Source: Mucilaginibacter ginsenosidivorax (GTDB lineage: Bacteria > Bacteroidota > Bacteroidia > Sphingobacteriales > Sphingobacteriaceae). Taken from it: a stretch of DNA of 64,000 bases. Below are positions 9,018 through 16,926 of the stretch, piece after piece (the first letter of the stretch is position 1; every line of letters starts with the position of its first letter). A model generated the notes under the pieces. That model was not told the DNA's origin. It saw only the letters and a list, made by a program, of their open reading frames with translations, and searched no databases. A program made the translations under genes and the position numbers. The stretch is taken from assembly GCF_007971525.1 (NCBI RefSeq), contig NZ_CP042437.1, positions 4,960,001 to 5,024,000 on the forward strand, written 5' to 3'.

Positions 9018-9701
9018 ATGCTGCCTAAGTTTGATTCCGTATTCTCTATTGATTGCGTGATTTTTGGTTTTGAAGCCGGCGAACTTAAGATTTTACTGAT
9101 TGAGCGTAACGAAGAACCATATAAAGATTGGTTTGCACTTCCCGGCTACATTGTTGAGCAGGACGAAAGCATTGACGATGCCGCCGAGCGGATATTGTAT
9201 GAGCTTACCGGCCTGCGCGATTTGCATATGCAGCAGTTTCATACCTTTGGCGAGGTAAACAGGCACCCGCAGGGCCGCGTAATTACCGTAGCCTACTATG
9301 CCCTTATACGCATTAATGGCCAAAAAGAGCTGCGCCCGGTAACCCAGTTTGCCAAAAAAGCCATCTGGCACCCGGTAAACGATTTACCCAAGCTGGCCTT
9401 TGACCACAGCGAGATATTTAACACCGGCTTTAATAAAATACGCCGCCGGTTGCACTATCAGCCCATAGCATTTGAACTATTACCTGAAAAATTTACGCTT
9501 ACCCAGCTGCAATCACTTTACGAGGCAGTGCTCAACAAAAAACTCGATAAACGCAACTTCCGCAAAAAAATGCTCAGCTACGGTTTCCTGAAAGAACTGG
9601 ACGAGAAGCAAAAAGGCGTATCGTACCGTGCCGCCAAACTTTACAAGTTTGACAAACGCAAGTACGGGAAGATATTCCAGGGAGAAATGAGTCTCGGGTA
9701 G
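9018..9701 (+). CDS. Nudix-domain winged-helix transcriptional regulator (NrtR-like)
   Basis: A 227-residue protein from ATG 9018 (an in-frame TTG nine bases upstream is possible). Residues 1-140 form a Nudix fold, and 150-227 a winged-helix DNA-binding domain (FTLTQLQSLYEAVLNKKLDK, then FRKKMLSYGFLKEL). The Nudix box GYIVEQDESIDDAAERILYE lacks the usual REuxEE core: the catalytic Glu pair is disrupted, as expected for regulators that bind a nucleotide-sugar or ADP-ribose-like effector instead of hydrolysing it. It is divergent from the pfkA operon and beside two BadF kinases, suggesting control of sugar metabolism. Effector unknown. Confidence 0.85.
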   Translation: MLPKFDSVFSIDCVIFGFEAGELKILLIERNEEPYKDWFALPGYIVEQDESIDDAAERILYELTGLRDLHMQQFHTFGEVNRHPQGRVITVAYYALIRINGQKELRPVTQFAKKAIWHPVNDLPKLAFDHSEIFNTGFNKIRRRLHYQPIAFELLPEKFTLTQLQSLYEAVLNKKLDKRNFRKKMLSYGFLKELDEKQKGVSYRAAKLYKFDKRKYGKIFQGEMSLG

Positions 9702-9800
9702 GATTAGAATCAAGAATTAAGAGTCAAGAGAGCTGCAGGGAAAAGAATCAGGAATTAAGAGTCAAGAATCAAGACAGCTGCACCTTGCAGGTTATATATA

Positions 9801-9833
9801 AAACGGGTCGGAATTTATTTTCCGACCCGTTTT
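9801..9833 (+). terminator. Terminator of the NrtR-like gene
   Basis: AAACGGGTCGGAA and TTCCGACCCGTTTT form a perfect 13-bp stem with a 6-base loop, ending in a T run. It lies 100 bases after the regulator stop codon. Confidence 0.85.
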
Positions 9834-9866
9834 AATTTGGTCAGATGACAGAAGCTATCTAATTAT

Positions 9867-9903
9867 AAAAGGGTTGGAGATATTTCACCTCCAACCCTTT
9901 TTT
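9867..9903 (-). terminator. Terminator of the GlcNAc kinase-like gene
   Basis: AAAAGGGTTGGAG pairs perfectly with CTCCAACCCTTTT around a 9-base loop. Read on the minus strand it ends in a T run and lies 43 bases past the stop of the kinase gene at 9946; it can also act on the plus strand. Confidence 0.8.
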
Positions 9904-9945
9904 CTTCTGTCTTGACTCTTGATTCTTGACTCTTGACTCTCTCTT

Positions 9946-10806
9946 CTACAAAGAGCTCGGCGATAACTCCAAATGGTATTTAACCAGGTTATCTATAGGC
10001 GAGCGGATGATGTTGCCTACAACCATTCCGTTTTCGGTAACAACCTCTTCCAATACGTTACGGAAGTTGTAGCCTACAGAACCAATGCAGTTGAAGGTGT
10101 ATTTTTGATAATCGGGGTAGTGGGTAACCAGGTTACGGAAAAAGTCTTCGAACGAGGTGCGTACTAAGTTGCGTGAATATTCAATATGCACATTATTATC
10201 GTAAACAAACTTGCTGAAGCTTGCACAAAAACGGTTGGCACGTGGCTGGGTATAAACCTGCTCGTTAATATCATCGGGCGTAAGTTTAAAGGTTTCCCAG
10301 AACAGGTTGCGCACCGGCTCGGGCATATAACCACGTAAGTAGTCAGTTAATAACTTTTTACCGATGTAGCAGCCGCTGCCCTCATCGCCAAGGATATAAG
10401 CGCCTGAATCGATGTTTTGTACAACATCTTTACCATCATAAATACAAGTGTTGGTACCTGTACCTAAAATAGCTGCGAAACCTTCGGTGTTACCTAACAA
10501 GGCGCGTGCAGCGGCAAGCAAGTCATGACCAATGTTTACCTTAGCTTTAGTGAAAACAGCTTCCATGGCAACCTTTACAAGGTTACGCATATCATCTGTT
10601 GAGCAACCTGCACCGTAGTAATTAACTTCGGTTATCTCGTTTTTATCAAGGTCGGTAGGCAAACTCTCGTTTAACGATTGGATGATGTACTCGGTGCTTG
10701 AAAAATAGGGGTTATATCCCTCAGTGTTGAAATACACTTTTTTACCTTCTTCGGTAACCAGACACCAGTTTGTTTTAGTTGAGCCACCGTCAGCAATTAT
10801 GATCAT
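9946..10806 (-). CDS. BadF/BadG-type N-acetylglucosamine kinase
   Basis: A 286-residue cytoplasmic ASKHA-fold kinase. Intact motifs: phosphate-1 loop DGGSTKT (6-12), the HDLLAAA segment with the catalytic Asp, phosphate-2 LGTGTNT, and the adenosine motif GDEGSGCYIG. Such proteins in Bacteroidetes phosphorylate N-acetylglucosamine or a related amino sugar with ATP, feeding recycled peptidoglycan or chitin sugars into glycolysis. It is monocistronic, ends in a strong terminator and stands next to the NrtR-like regulator and its degenerate paralogue at 7042. Exact sugar specificity is inferred from the family. Confidence 0.85.
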   Translation of the reverse strand: MIIIADGGSTKTNWCLVTEEGKKVYFNTEGYNPYFSSTEYIIQSLNESLPTDLDKNEITEVNYYGAGCSTDDMRNLVKVAMEAVFTKAKVNIGHDLLAAARALLGNTEGFAAILGTGTNTCIYDGKDVVQNIDSGAYILGDEGSGCYIGKKLLTDYLRGYMPEPVRNLFWETFKLTPDDINEQVYTQPRANRFCASFSKFVYDNNVHIEYSRNLVRTSFEDFFRNLVTHYPDYQKYTFNCIGSVGYNFRNVLEEVVTENGMVVGNIIRSPIDNLVKYHLELSPSSL

Positions 10807-11128
10807 AAATAAAGTTTTATTAGAAAAATTGGGTTAAAAGTATGATTAACTTATTGTAAAAAAAACACTTTGTAACCTAAATCATAAAAATTGCCATTTT
10901 CACGCCAATTACACTTTCTTTTTACACAAAATCTAACGTTAATGGTCTAAAGTATCATTATTAATAACACATTTTTACTATACCGGGTATTATAATAAAT
11001 GTAAAATTAACATGTAATTGAGGTTTAGGCCATTACGATTAGTTTTTTTTGCAATTGTACGTAATGTTAAATTATTTAGCAACCCCTAATAAAAATACTT
11101 ACATATAATTACACTAAGGCAGTTTGAG
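10807..11128. other. AT-rich intergenic region
   Basis: Promoter region of the kinase gene (minus strand) and 3' flank of the Nif3-like gene. I see no ORF, RNA or clear repeat in it. Confidence 0.4.
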
Positions 11129-12064
11129 CTACATGAATGACAGTGAGTTTTTTGAAGGGATATGGACAGATTTTATAGCCGGATAATGCTGTTTTAACCA
11201 ACCGGCCATAAACTCCGATCCCGGTTCTTCGCTGGCAATATGGCCCAGTACTATCAGGGCCAGGTTATCACCTTTAGCCTGCGCATCCCTCACATATTCG
11301 GCAGTTTCCCATTCCTGTATTTCGCCAACAATTAATACATCTGGTTTCACTTTGCCGGCCTCGGTTATGTGCCTTCGGCCACCTGCGGCACCGGGTAAAA
11401 ATAAAACCTTCTGGCAGCTTTGCGCGGGGTTGCCAATGTAGCGTACTTTGTTAATGGATAGTTTGTTTTTAAGATAATCAATTAGCGCAGCTAAGCTGGT
11501 AGGGGGCAACACCAGTACATTCCCTAAATCGGGCCGGTAATAGGCGCCCCAGTTTAACAGGGTTAGCACGCCCAGGCCTACGCCATCTGGTTTAAGGCTG
11601 TGGATGTAATCGTGGTTACGCCAAACGGCAATGTTGTTATCTTTAAGCAGTTTGGCTTTGTATTGGTAAACATCATCGTTGGCCAGCCAGTCGGTTTCAT
11701 CGGCATGGTTATAAAAAGTAGGCTCGTGGGCTATAATAAAATTGGCGTTTAACGTAATGGCTTGCTTTATCACATCAACAGTGGCAAACATGGTAGTAAC
11801 AATGCCCGTAACTTTAATATCTAAACTGCCCGATTTTAAAGTATCAACCGTTTTAGGGAAGGGAGCCCCTGCAATTTGGCTGATAAACTTATCGATGATC
11901 TGCCCAACGGTAACATCCTCTTTAACATCAAAAAAACTGGCAGCGCTGCCCGCAAATGGGGCGCTTAGTAATGCCGAAGCTACAGCAACTTTGCCAACGT
12001 TGGCAATAAATTTACGGCGGCTGTGGTCCTCATTTAAAGGGAAAAATTCTTTTGTTGTATTCAT
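11129..12064 (-). CDS. Nif3-like dinuclear metal centre protein with Tat signal
   Basis: A 311-residue protein from ATG 12064; a longer in-frame start at 12088 adds eight residues with no sign of coding. The N-terminus has a twin-arginine motif (SRRKFI, near residue 15) followed by the hydrophobic stretch VAVASALLSAPFAGSAAS, so it is probably exported folded by Tat. The body shows Nif3/YqfO-type metal ligands: IAHEPTFYNHADETDW, a following WRNHDYIHSL and a C-terminal GHIASEEPG. Nif3 proteins form hexamers with a dinuclear metal site; their reaction is debated. Periplasmic export of a Nif3-like protein is unusual compared with cytoplasmic relatives. Confidence 0.8.
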   Translation of the reverse strand: MNTTKEFFPLNEDHSRRKFIANVGKVAVASALLSAPFAGSAASFFDVKEDVTVGQIIDKFISQIAGAPFPKTVDTLKSGSLDIKVTGIVTTMFATVDVIKQAITLNANFIIAHEPTFYNHADETDWLANDDVYQYKAKLLKDNNIAVWRNHDYIHSLKPDGVGLGVLTLLNWGAYYRPDLGNVLVLPPTSLAALIDYLKNKLSINKVRYIGNPAQSCQKVLFLPGAAGGRRHITEAGKVKPDVLIVGEIQEWETAEYVRDAQAKGDNLALIVLGHIASEEPGSEFMAGWLKQHYPAIKSVHIPSKNSLSFM

Positions 12065-12125
12065 GATGGTATTGTTGGGATTGATCAAATATAGATAATA
12101 GGGGTTGAAAAGCGAATATCGAACA

Positions 12126-12698
12126 ATGAATGAAAGTACCTATCTTTATACAATGGCTTTTTGGCACCCTCCTAAACGTTTTTACCAAATAGAAACAAGC
12201 AAGATGAAAGATGACCTGCTTAGTTTCTTAGCTCTTAAAATTGAGGTTGCAAAAGAAAATACAGGATTTTCTTCACTGTTTAAATATCCCGATTACAAGT
12301 TGGTTACAATTCAAGGCGATATGGTGAAAATTACCGATGCTACTTTGAGTAGTACAAGCTGGAATGTTGCAGGTTCAATAGAAATGAGTTTTGATGATAC
12401 TGGTGCCGGAACAATAATTACAGCCAGGTTTTTGGAGCGAGACGATCTTTATGGATTTACGTTGACAAGTGCAATAATTGCTGTCGCGGGTATTGCCGGA
12501 TTTTTTTTTGTTGCAACTTCGCTCTCATATCTTATGATGGCGTTAATTGTTGCAGTTACATGCACAGCTGTTTTCGGGATGATTAAAGTATCTATGAAGT
12601 TTACGACCAATGGCCTGATGGCTTATCTGATAGCCGTTTTAATTGACATAGGGGTAACGGGGAGTTTAAAGACAATTACTGATGTAGAATTAAGTTAA
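12126..12698 (+). CDS. Membrane protein of unknown function
   Basis: A 190-residue protein from ATG 12126 (an upstream TTG at 12105 is less likely). The first 105 residues are soluble and look like a small beta-rich domain; a pair of hydrophobic helices follows (about 113-160) and then another short hydrophobic segment near the C-terminus. I recognise no family. It is 5 bases upstream of the DUF4184 gene and probably co-transcribed. Confidence 0.6.
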   Translation: MNESTYLYTMAFWHPPKRFYQIETSKMKDDLLSFLALKIEVAKENTGFSSLFKYPDYKLVTIQGDMVKITDATLSSTSWNVAGSIEMSFDDTGAGTIITARFLERDDLYGFTLTSAIIAVAGIAGFFFVATSLSYLMMALIVAVTCTAVFGMIKVSMKFTTNGLMAYLIAVLIDIGVTGSLKTITDVELS

Positions 12699-12703
12699 AC
12701 CCC

Positions 12704-13441
12704 ATGCCCCTCACCTTCGCTCATCCGGCTATCATTTTACCCTTAAAACATCTTCCCAAACGCTGGTATTCCTTAACTGGTTTGATAGCCGGCAGCATGA
12801 CGCCCGATTTTGAATATTTTATCAGGATGCAGGTAAAAAGTAATTATAGCCATACGTTGTCCGGGTTGTTTTGGTTTGATGTGCCCCTGGGTATCTTGCT
12901 TAGCTATGTTTACCTGGTGCTGGTAAGGGATGGGTTTATTGATAATTTGCCCCGGTTCCTCAACAGCCGCTTTTCCAAGTATCAATACCTGCCTTTAAAT
13001 ATTTCGTTATTGTCCGTCGCCGTCATGGCGTGTTCGGTTTTTATTGGGTCGGCCTCGCATCTTTTTTGGGATGGCTTTACTCATCCCAAGGGGTATTTTG
13101 TTCAACATTTTCCAGCACTTACAAAAACAATGAGCCTCGGGGGGCATCGTGTGTTTATTTATAAGATACTACAACATGGTAGCACGTTCATTGGGTTTGC
13201 CGCCATCGCGGCGGTTATTATACCGATGCCCAAAAATGAGGCTGTCAGGACACACACAATCGGCAAATATTGGGTAATAGTAGTGCTTTCTATAGTATTA
13301 ATAACCATCATAAGGTTATCAATAGGCCTTAAATTACATCAGATTGGGAATTTATTGGTAACGGTTATTGCGGGAGGGTTAATCGGATTAATCGTGGTTT
13401 CGCTTATATTAATTAAAAATACCAGGATTAACGTAAGGTAA
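12704..13441 (+). CDS. DUF4184 family membrane protein
   Basis: A 245-residue protein starting MPLTFAHPAIILPL, the hallmark beginning of DUF4184. Polar residues H7, D35 (GSMTPDFEYF) and the segment GSASHLFWDGFTHPKG carry conserved His and Asp residues reminiscent of metal-binding phospholipase-C-like membrane hydrolases such as the YdjM/DUF457 relatives. About five to six TM helices follow. Function unknown; it follows the previous gene with a 5-base gap. Confidence 0.8.
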   Translation: MPLTFAHPAIILPLKHLPKRWYSLTGLIAGSMTPDFEYFIRMQVKSNYSHTLSGLFWFDVPLGILLSYVYLVLVRDGFIDNLPRFLNSRFSKYQYLPLNISLLSVAVMACSVFIGSASHLFWDGFTHPKGYFVQHFPALTKTMSLGGHRVFIYKILQHGSTFIGFAAIAAVIIPMPKNEAVRTHTIGKYWVIVVLSIVLITIIRLSIGLKLHQIGNLLVTVIAGGLIGLIVVSLILIKNTRINVR

Positions 13442-13488
13442 CATTTCTGTTAATTTTATAACCGGAGTGTCCTAATTTCAATCCGGTG

Positions 13489-13519
13489 TTGCAAAATAAA
13501 CTTTAGTGCCCTATATTTG
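13489..13519 (+). promoter_or_regulatory. Bacteroidetes-type promoter of a small RNA
   Basis: TTG at 13489-13491 and TATATTTG at 13512-13519, a full match to TAnnTTTG, separated by 20 bases. This is the standard -33/-7 arrangement of the Bacteroidetes primary sigma factor and predicts a start near 13526. Confidence 0.7.
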
Positions 13520-13525
13520 CCACCT

Positions 13526-13610
13526 CATAAGGTAAGTGTTTCTACACTTATTAATTGTGATAAGGTTTAGGTTTAAAGCCCCAAGCAGCGAGTGCGAGGG
13601 GCTTTTATTT
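13526..13610 (+). ncRNA. Predicted small structured RNA or leader
   Basis: Between the strong promoter and a GC-rich terminator lie about 85 bases without an ORF. A perfect hairpin TAAGTGT-TTCT-ACACTTA sits at 13533-13550. The 3' end is AAAGCCCC (13575) pairing with GGGGCTTT (13598) around a 15-base loop and followed by TATTTT. It could be a stand-alone small RNA or an attenuating leader of the small membrane gene 87 bases further. I do not recognise an Rfam family (not SRP or 6S). Confidence 0.5.
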
Positions 13611-13696
13611 TGGCCGTTAAATAATTAATACCCACGGGCAAAAAAAATATAACCTTTACAATTTATTTGCGTAATAACAATAAAATACTAATTAAG

Positions 13697-13888
13697 ATGG
13701 ACTTTGTTATTACCTTTGGAGCAATATTGCTCTCGCTTTGTTTATTGTTAACAGTAAGTATTTTATTCTTTGGCAGTTTAAAATATATTAAAAAACAATA
13801 CTATCCCAACTGGAAATTTCCTGATGATGTAAACGCGCGATTTACCGAATACCTATACAAAAGAATCGTAAAAAGAGCCGTTCGTTAA
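13697..13888 (+). CDS. Small single-span membrane protein
   Basis: A 63-residue protein from ATG 13697. One TM helix (FGAILLSLCLLLTVSILFFG, about 7-26) is followed by a basic, aromatic cytoplasmic tail (KYIKKQYYPNWKFP) ending in RIVKRAVR. No family is recognised. It lies between a predicted small RNA and tRNA-Arg. Confidence 0.5.
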   Translation: MDFVITFGAILLSLCLLLTVSILFFGSLKYIKKQYYPNWKFPDDVNARFTEYLYKRIVKRAVR

Positions 13889-13900
13889 TCAAATCACAAA

Positions 13901-13929
13901 TTTGTGGTTGATAATTCAGCATAATTTTG
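13901..13929 (+). promoter_or_regulatory. Promoter of tRNA-Arg
   Basis: TTTG at 13901-13904 and TAATTTTG at 13922-13929 (TAnnTTTG) with a 17-base spacer, about 66 bases before the mature tRNA. Confidence 0.6.
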
Positions 13930-13994
13930 CATATTTGCACCGCGAAAAACACGATGGCATGATACCTTGCCACAAAGTCGTTGATTTTACCGAT

Positions 13995-14068
13995 GGTCCT
14001 ATAGCTCAGCTGGATAGAGCAACAGATTTCTAATCTGTAGGTCTTTGGTTCGAATCCAAATGGGATCA
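13995..14068 (+). tRNA. tRNA-Arg (anticodon TCT)
   Basis: A 74-base cloverleaf: acceptor GGTCCTA with TGGGATC, D-arm AGCTCAGCTGGATAGAGC, anticodon arm ACAGA-TTTCTAA-TCTGT giving anticodon TCT, and T-arm TTTGG-TTCGAAT-CCAAA. Discriminator is A; CCA is not encoded. A promoter lies upstream and a terminator just downstream. Confidence 0.96.
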
Positions 14069-14075
14069 CAGTATA

Positions 14076-14103
14076 AAGCAGGCCAGGTTGGCTTGCTTTT
14101 TTT
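14076..14103 (+). terminator. Terminator after tRNA-Arg
   Basis: AAGCAGGCC (14076) pairs with GGCTTGCTT (14090) with one G-U pair, followed by a run of seven T starting at the stem end. It lies eight bases after the tRNA. Confidence 0.8.
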
Positions 14104-14125
14104 ATATAAACCAAAGCCTACTCCT

Positions 14126-14368
14126 ATGTCTTCAGTTTTTGTTAAGTACCGAAAAATTTCACTCGCTGCAAGTATCTATATGTTTTTGTATTTCCTTTAC
14201 GAGGTGTATGACGGAATTAAAAATATAAGGTCAACCGACAAAACCTTTAAGGCCGAAGGCGTTGGGACATTAATTAACGCTTGTTTTTGTTTATTTGTAG
14301 CAACTGTAATTTTTATTTACGTTCGGAAAGCGAACAAAATAGTTAAGGAAGAAAACGTCAGCATATAA
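14126..14368 (+). CDS. Small two-helix membrane protein
   Basis: An 80-residue protein from ATG 14126; the longer open frame overlaps tRNA-Arg and is rejected. Two TM segments (about 12-30 and 50-68) are separated by a charged loop (YDGIKNIRSTDKTFKAEG). No family recognised. The gene lies between tRNA-Arg and other small orphan ORFs, which may be an old insertion at the tRNA. Confidence 0.5.
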   Translation: MSSVFVKYRKISLAASIYMFLYFLYEVYDGIKNIRSTDKTFKAEGVGTLINACFCLFVATVIFIYVRKANKIVKEENVSI

Positions 14369-14379
14369 GAGTTTCGATA

Positions 14380-14724
14380 ATGACATTGCCTAAAAAAGGA
14401 CTGAGGAATATTACCGTTGATAATATAAAGTATGCCTGGAGTACAACGGGCACTGATGATGCTATAAGCCTTTCAATAATACCTATGAAGCAACAAAATC
14501 GGGTAATAACAGCGTATTTTGAATACCACTCTAAAGTTACGCATGAATGGATTTTACCAGATGGGGGTAAGGGGCAAGGAGCGAAGCAAAAGATTGTTAT
14601 AACCGGATATATTGTACGCCAGGTAATTTTACACGCTATAGCAAAAGGATGGGAAGCAACTGGCAACATTCCCGTTTTTAATTTGGGATGGATGGACAAC
14701 GATGTTGATTTGAAAATTGAATAA
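14380..14724 (+). CDS. Hypothetical protein
   Basis: A 114-residue soluble protein from ATG 14380, 11 bases after the preceding gene. The sequence has alternating polar and hydrophobic residues and a Gly/Lys-rich loop (PDGGKGQGAKQK). I recognise no motif. It may be part of a small orphan cluster downstream of tRNA-Arg. Confidence 0.5.
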   Translation: MTLPKKGLRNITVDNIKYAWSTTGTDDAISLSIIPMKQQNRVITAYFEYHSKVTHEWILPDGGKGQGAKQKIVITGYIVRQVILHAIAKGWEATGNIPVFNLGWMDNDVDLKIE

Positions 14725-14858
14725 GAGAATTGAAATTTGTTTCGTTATTATCCAGTGATATAAGATTGAAAAATTGAAGTCCAACGACCGGGTAGGTGTG
14801 AATAGTACGGCGTTTCGTGTTTTACGATTGGGATCAAAAATTCACTCCACAAGGTATT

Positions 14859-15179
14859 TTACATTTCGTTCCATAAACTGCGATGATTTGCGTTCGCAAA
14901 GCTGATAAAACTTTGCGGCATAAACCACACTAAAGCTTCCTGATTATAGTATCTTTCAAAGTCCTGACCATAGTTGATTATATGGTTGCCCTGTTTAAAT
15001 TGACTTTCAATTCCCCAGTGCTGAAGGTCAGCATGTAATTGGGGGCTTTTTTGCTGTTTAAACGTTAAAGTGTCGGTTGTTTGCCTTTGTACGTGTAATG
15101 GTGTTCTAATCAAGGATAACCAGATTTGGTTATCGAATAATGCCCCTCCACCAAAAATCAATAATAACGTTTCTGCCAA
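14859..15179 (-). CDS. Doubtful ORF, possibly a gene remnant
   Basis: An open frame of 106 codons with only a TTG start. The reading frame continues 13 codons upstream before a stop, and its C-terminal half (DLQHWGIESQFKQGN, DFERYYNQEALVWF) looks like real protein. It may be the C-terminal remnant of a longer gene. No family is recognised. Confidence 0.3.
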   Translation of the reverse strand: MAETLLLIFGGGALFDNQIWLSLIRTPLHVQRQTTDTLTFKQQKSPQLHADLQHWGIESQFKQGNHIINYGQDFERYYNQEALVWFMPQSFISFANANHRSLWNEM

Positions 15180-15343
15180 TCCAAAACTAATGAAGGGATA
15201 GCATGTGTTTTACTGTTTTTAAGTATTATTAAGTTCACTGTTAATATTATTCCGGCAGTTTTGATAATTCAACAACCTAAATCAAAATTTATCGTAGAAA
15301 CCTCTAATTAAAAACTCCTAAGTTAAATCTATTTTAAAGAATT

Positions 15344-16906
15344 ATGAATAAGCCTAATACTGCTGTCCTGGTCATTGATGATGAGGAATTAGTTCGGGAT
15401 AATATCGAAGATATATTGATGCCCAATTATAATGATGAAGAGCAGGAAAATATCGATCAGGCGTTTAATATTCTTTTTGACGTTCCTAAACCACTATTAG
15501 GAACCCGTACCCGGGGCATTCCGGAGTTTACTGTTGCCAAAGCACCCAACGGGATGGAAGGCGTTAAGCTGGTAAAAAAAGCTGTTGAAAACGGTACGCC
15601 ATACGCCGTTATATTTTTAGATATGCGTATGCCCGGATGGAGCGGCCTTGAAACTGCCATGGAAATTAGGAAATACGATGTAAAGGCCGAAATTATTTTC
15701 ATTACTGCTTTCAGCGACCGCTCTATTGATGAAATTGTTGAGCAGGCAGGCCAAAACGTAGGATATCATTGCAAACCTTACGCGCCGGAAGAGATTATTC
15801 AACTGGCTACCAAAGCTGTTACCGATTATAACAAGCTCAGGAATCTTGAAAAGCTGATTGAATCTATTTCTTCCATCGGTTTAAACAAGATGCAGCTGAC
15901 ATCATTGCTGAAAAACATTCTTGACCAGCTGGCCGGCTCGTTAGATACCGACTTGGCCCTGATAGGTAAACTGGATGATGATTTTGCGTACGAAAAAATA
16001 ATTTCGATAGGTGCGATAGAAGAGAAAATAAACCTGCAGGAATTAATTGCGCGGGTAAAAAGCATAGATATAGAAAAGGACGAGGTAATACAGGTGGATG
16101 AGCTTGTTTTAGCGCGCCTGGATACTTATTCGGTATTTGCAGTTCTTAAAAAACAGGAAAGGCTTAAAACCGAAAAAATGTATATGCTGAAGCTTTTTGT
16201 TCAAAATGCGGCCCAGGCCATCAGAAATGCCGAGTTAAATGAAAAGCTGATACAAAAAGAAAAATTATCGGCCGTAGGGCAGGTAATTGGCATGGTAATG
16301 CATGACCTGCGCACGCCTATTAAAAATATAAAATTGATGACCGAGATGATGCGTGAGGATGGCCTTGAAAGCGACCTGATTGATTTGATTGATAAATCGG
16401 CCGAGCAGGCATCATTAATATTTGATGATTTTTTAGATTTTATAAAAAACACCCCTGTTAAAAAAATACCTGTTAACATAAATAAAATTTCATGGGACGC
16501 GGTAAAGCAGGTAGAGATAAGGGATGGCGCAGCTGACATTATTATAAATGTTAATGTGCCAGACCCCTTATTTGTAGATGGTGACGAAAGCAAATTGCGC
16601 AGAACGTTAAGTAACCTGGTAAACAATGCCGTAGATGCACTTCATGATCGTAAAACGCCTGATGCCACGCTCAATATCAGCGCAGAAGTACAGGGTGATG
16701 CGGTGATTATACGCGTAGCCGATAATGGCCCTGGCATTCCTGATGAAATAGCGGGTACTCTTTTTGAGCCATTTGTTACCCGGCAAAAGAAAAACGGAAC
16801 CGGCCTGGGCCTTGCCATTGTAAAGCAGTTTATAACTGCACACGGCGGCAATATTACAGTGAAAAACGATCAGGGCGCCGTGTTTTTAATTACCCTGCCA
16901 TTATAG
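15344..16906 (+). CDS. Hybrid response regulator - histidine kinase
   Basis: A 520-residue cytoplasmic signalling protein. Residues 6-160 are a receiver domain with an insertion of about 35 residues after helix 1: acid pair D12/D13, phospho-acceptor D93 (FLDMRMPG), T121 and K144 (CKPYAP). Residues 165-300 look like a GAF-like linker; the dimerisation helix carries H320 in VMHDLRTPIKNI; the HATPase domain shows LSNLVNNAVDAL, ADNGPGIPDE and GTGLGLAIVKQF. No TM segments. A 20-base gap separates it from the PAS kinase downstream, so the pair is probably an operon; it may act as a link in a phosphorelay. Confidence 0.9.
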   Translation: MNKPNTAVLVIDDEELVRDNIEDILMPNYNDEEQENIDQAFNILFDVPKPLLGTRTRGIPEFTVAKAPNGMEGVKLVKKAVENGTPYAVIFLDMRMPGWSGLETAMEIRKYDVKAEIIFITAFSDRSIDEIVEQAGQNVGYHCKPYAPEEIIQLATKAVTDYNKLRNLEKLIESISSIGLNKMQLTSLLKNILDQLAGSLDTDLALIGKLDDDFAYEKIISIGAIEEKINLQELIARVKSIDIEKDEVIQVDELVLARLDTYSVFAVLKKQERLKTEKMYMLKLFVQNAAQAIRNAELNEKLIQKEKLSAVGQVIGMVMHDLRTPIKNIKLMTEMMREDGLESDLIDLIDKSAEQASLIFDDFLDFIKNTPVKKIPVNINKISWDAVKQVEIRDGAADIIINVNVPDPLFVDGDESKLRRTLSNLVNNAVDALHDRKTPDATLNISAEVQGDAVIIRVADNGPGIPDEIAGTLFEPFVTRQKKNGTGLGLAIVKQFITAHGGNITVKNDQGAVFLITLPL

Positions 16907-16926
16907 TACCCTAACCTGATATTAAG

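Larger units (their letters stand above)
9705..9945. repeat. Heptamer-like repeats (AATCAAG/AGTCAAG) flanking two terminators
   Basis: Degenerate copies of AATCAAGA, AATTAAGA and AGTCAAGA run from 9711 to 9775. Their inverse (TCTTGACTCTTGATTCTTG) runs from 9906 to 9942. GACAGAAG at 9847 and CTTCTGTC at 9904 also form an inverted pair. The block therefore is a nested inverted arrangement around two hairpins. Confidence 0.7.

Noticed and set aside
13526..13610. SRP RNA or 6S RNA
   Set aside because: The GGUCAGG..GGAAGC domain IV of SRP RNA and the 6S open-bubble structure are not visible.
14045..14125. Long start of the small membrane gene at 14126
   Set aside because: Overlaps the 3' half of tRNA-Arg and its terminator.
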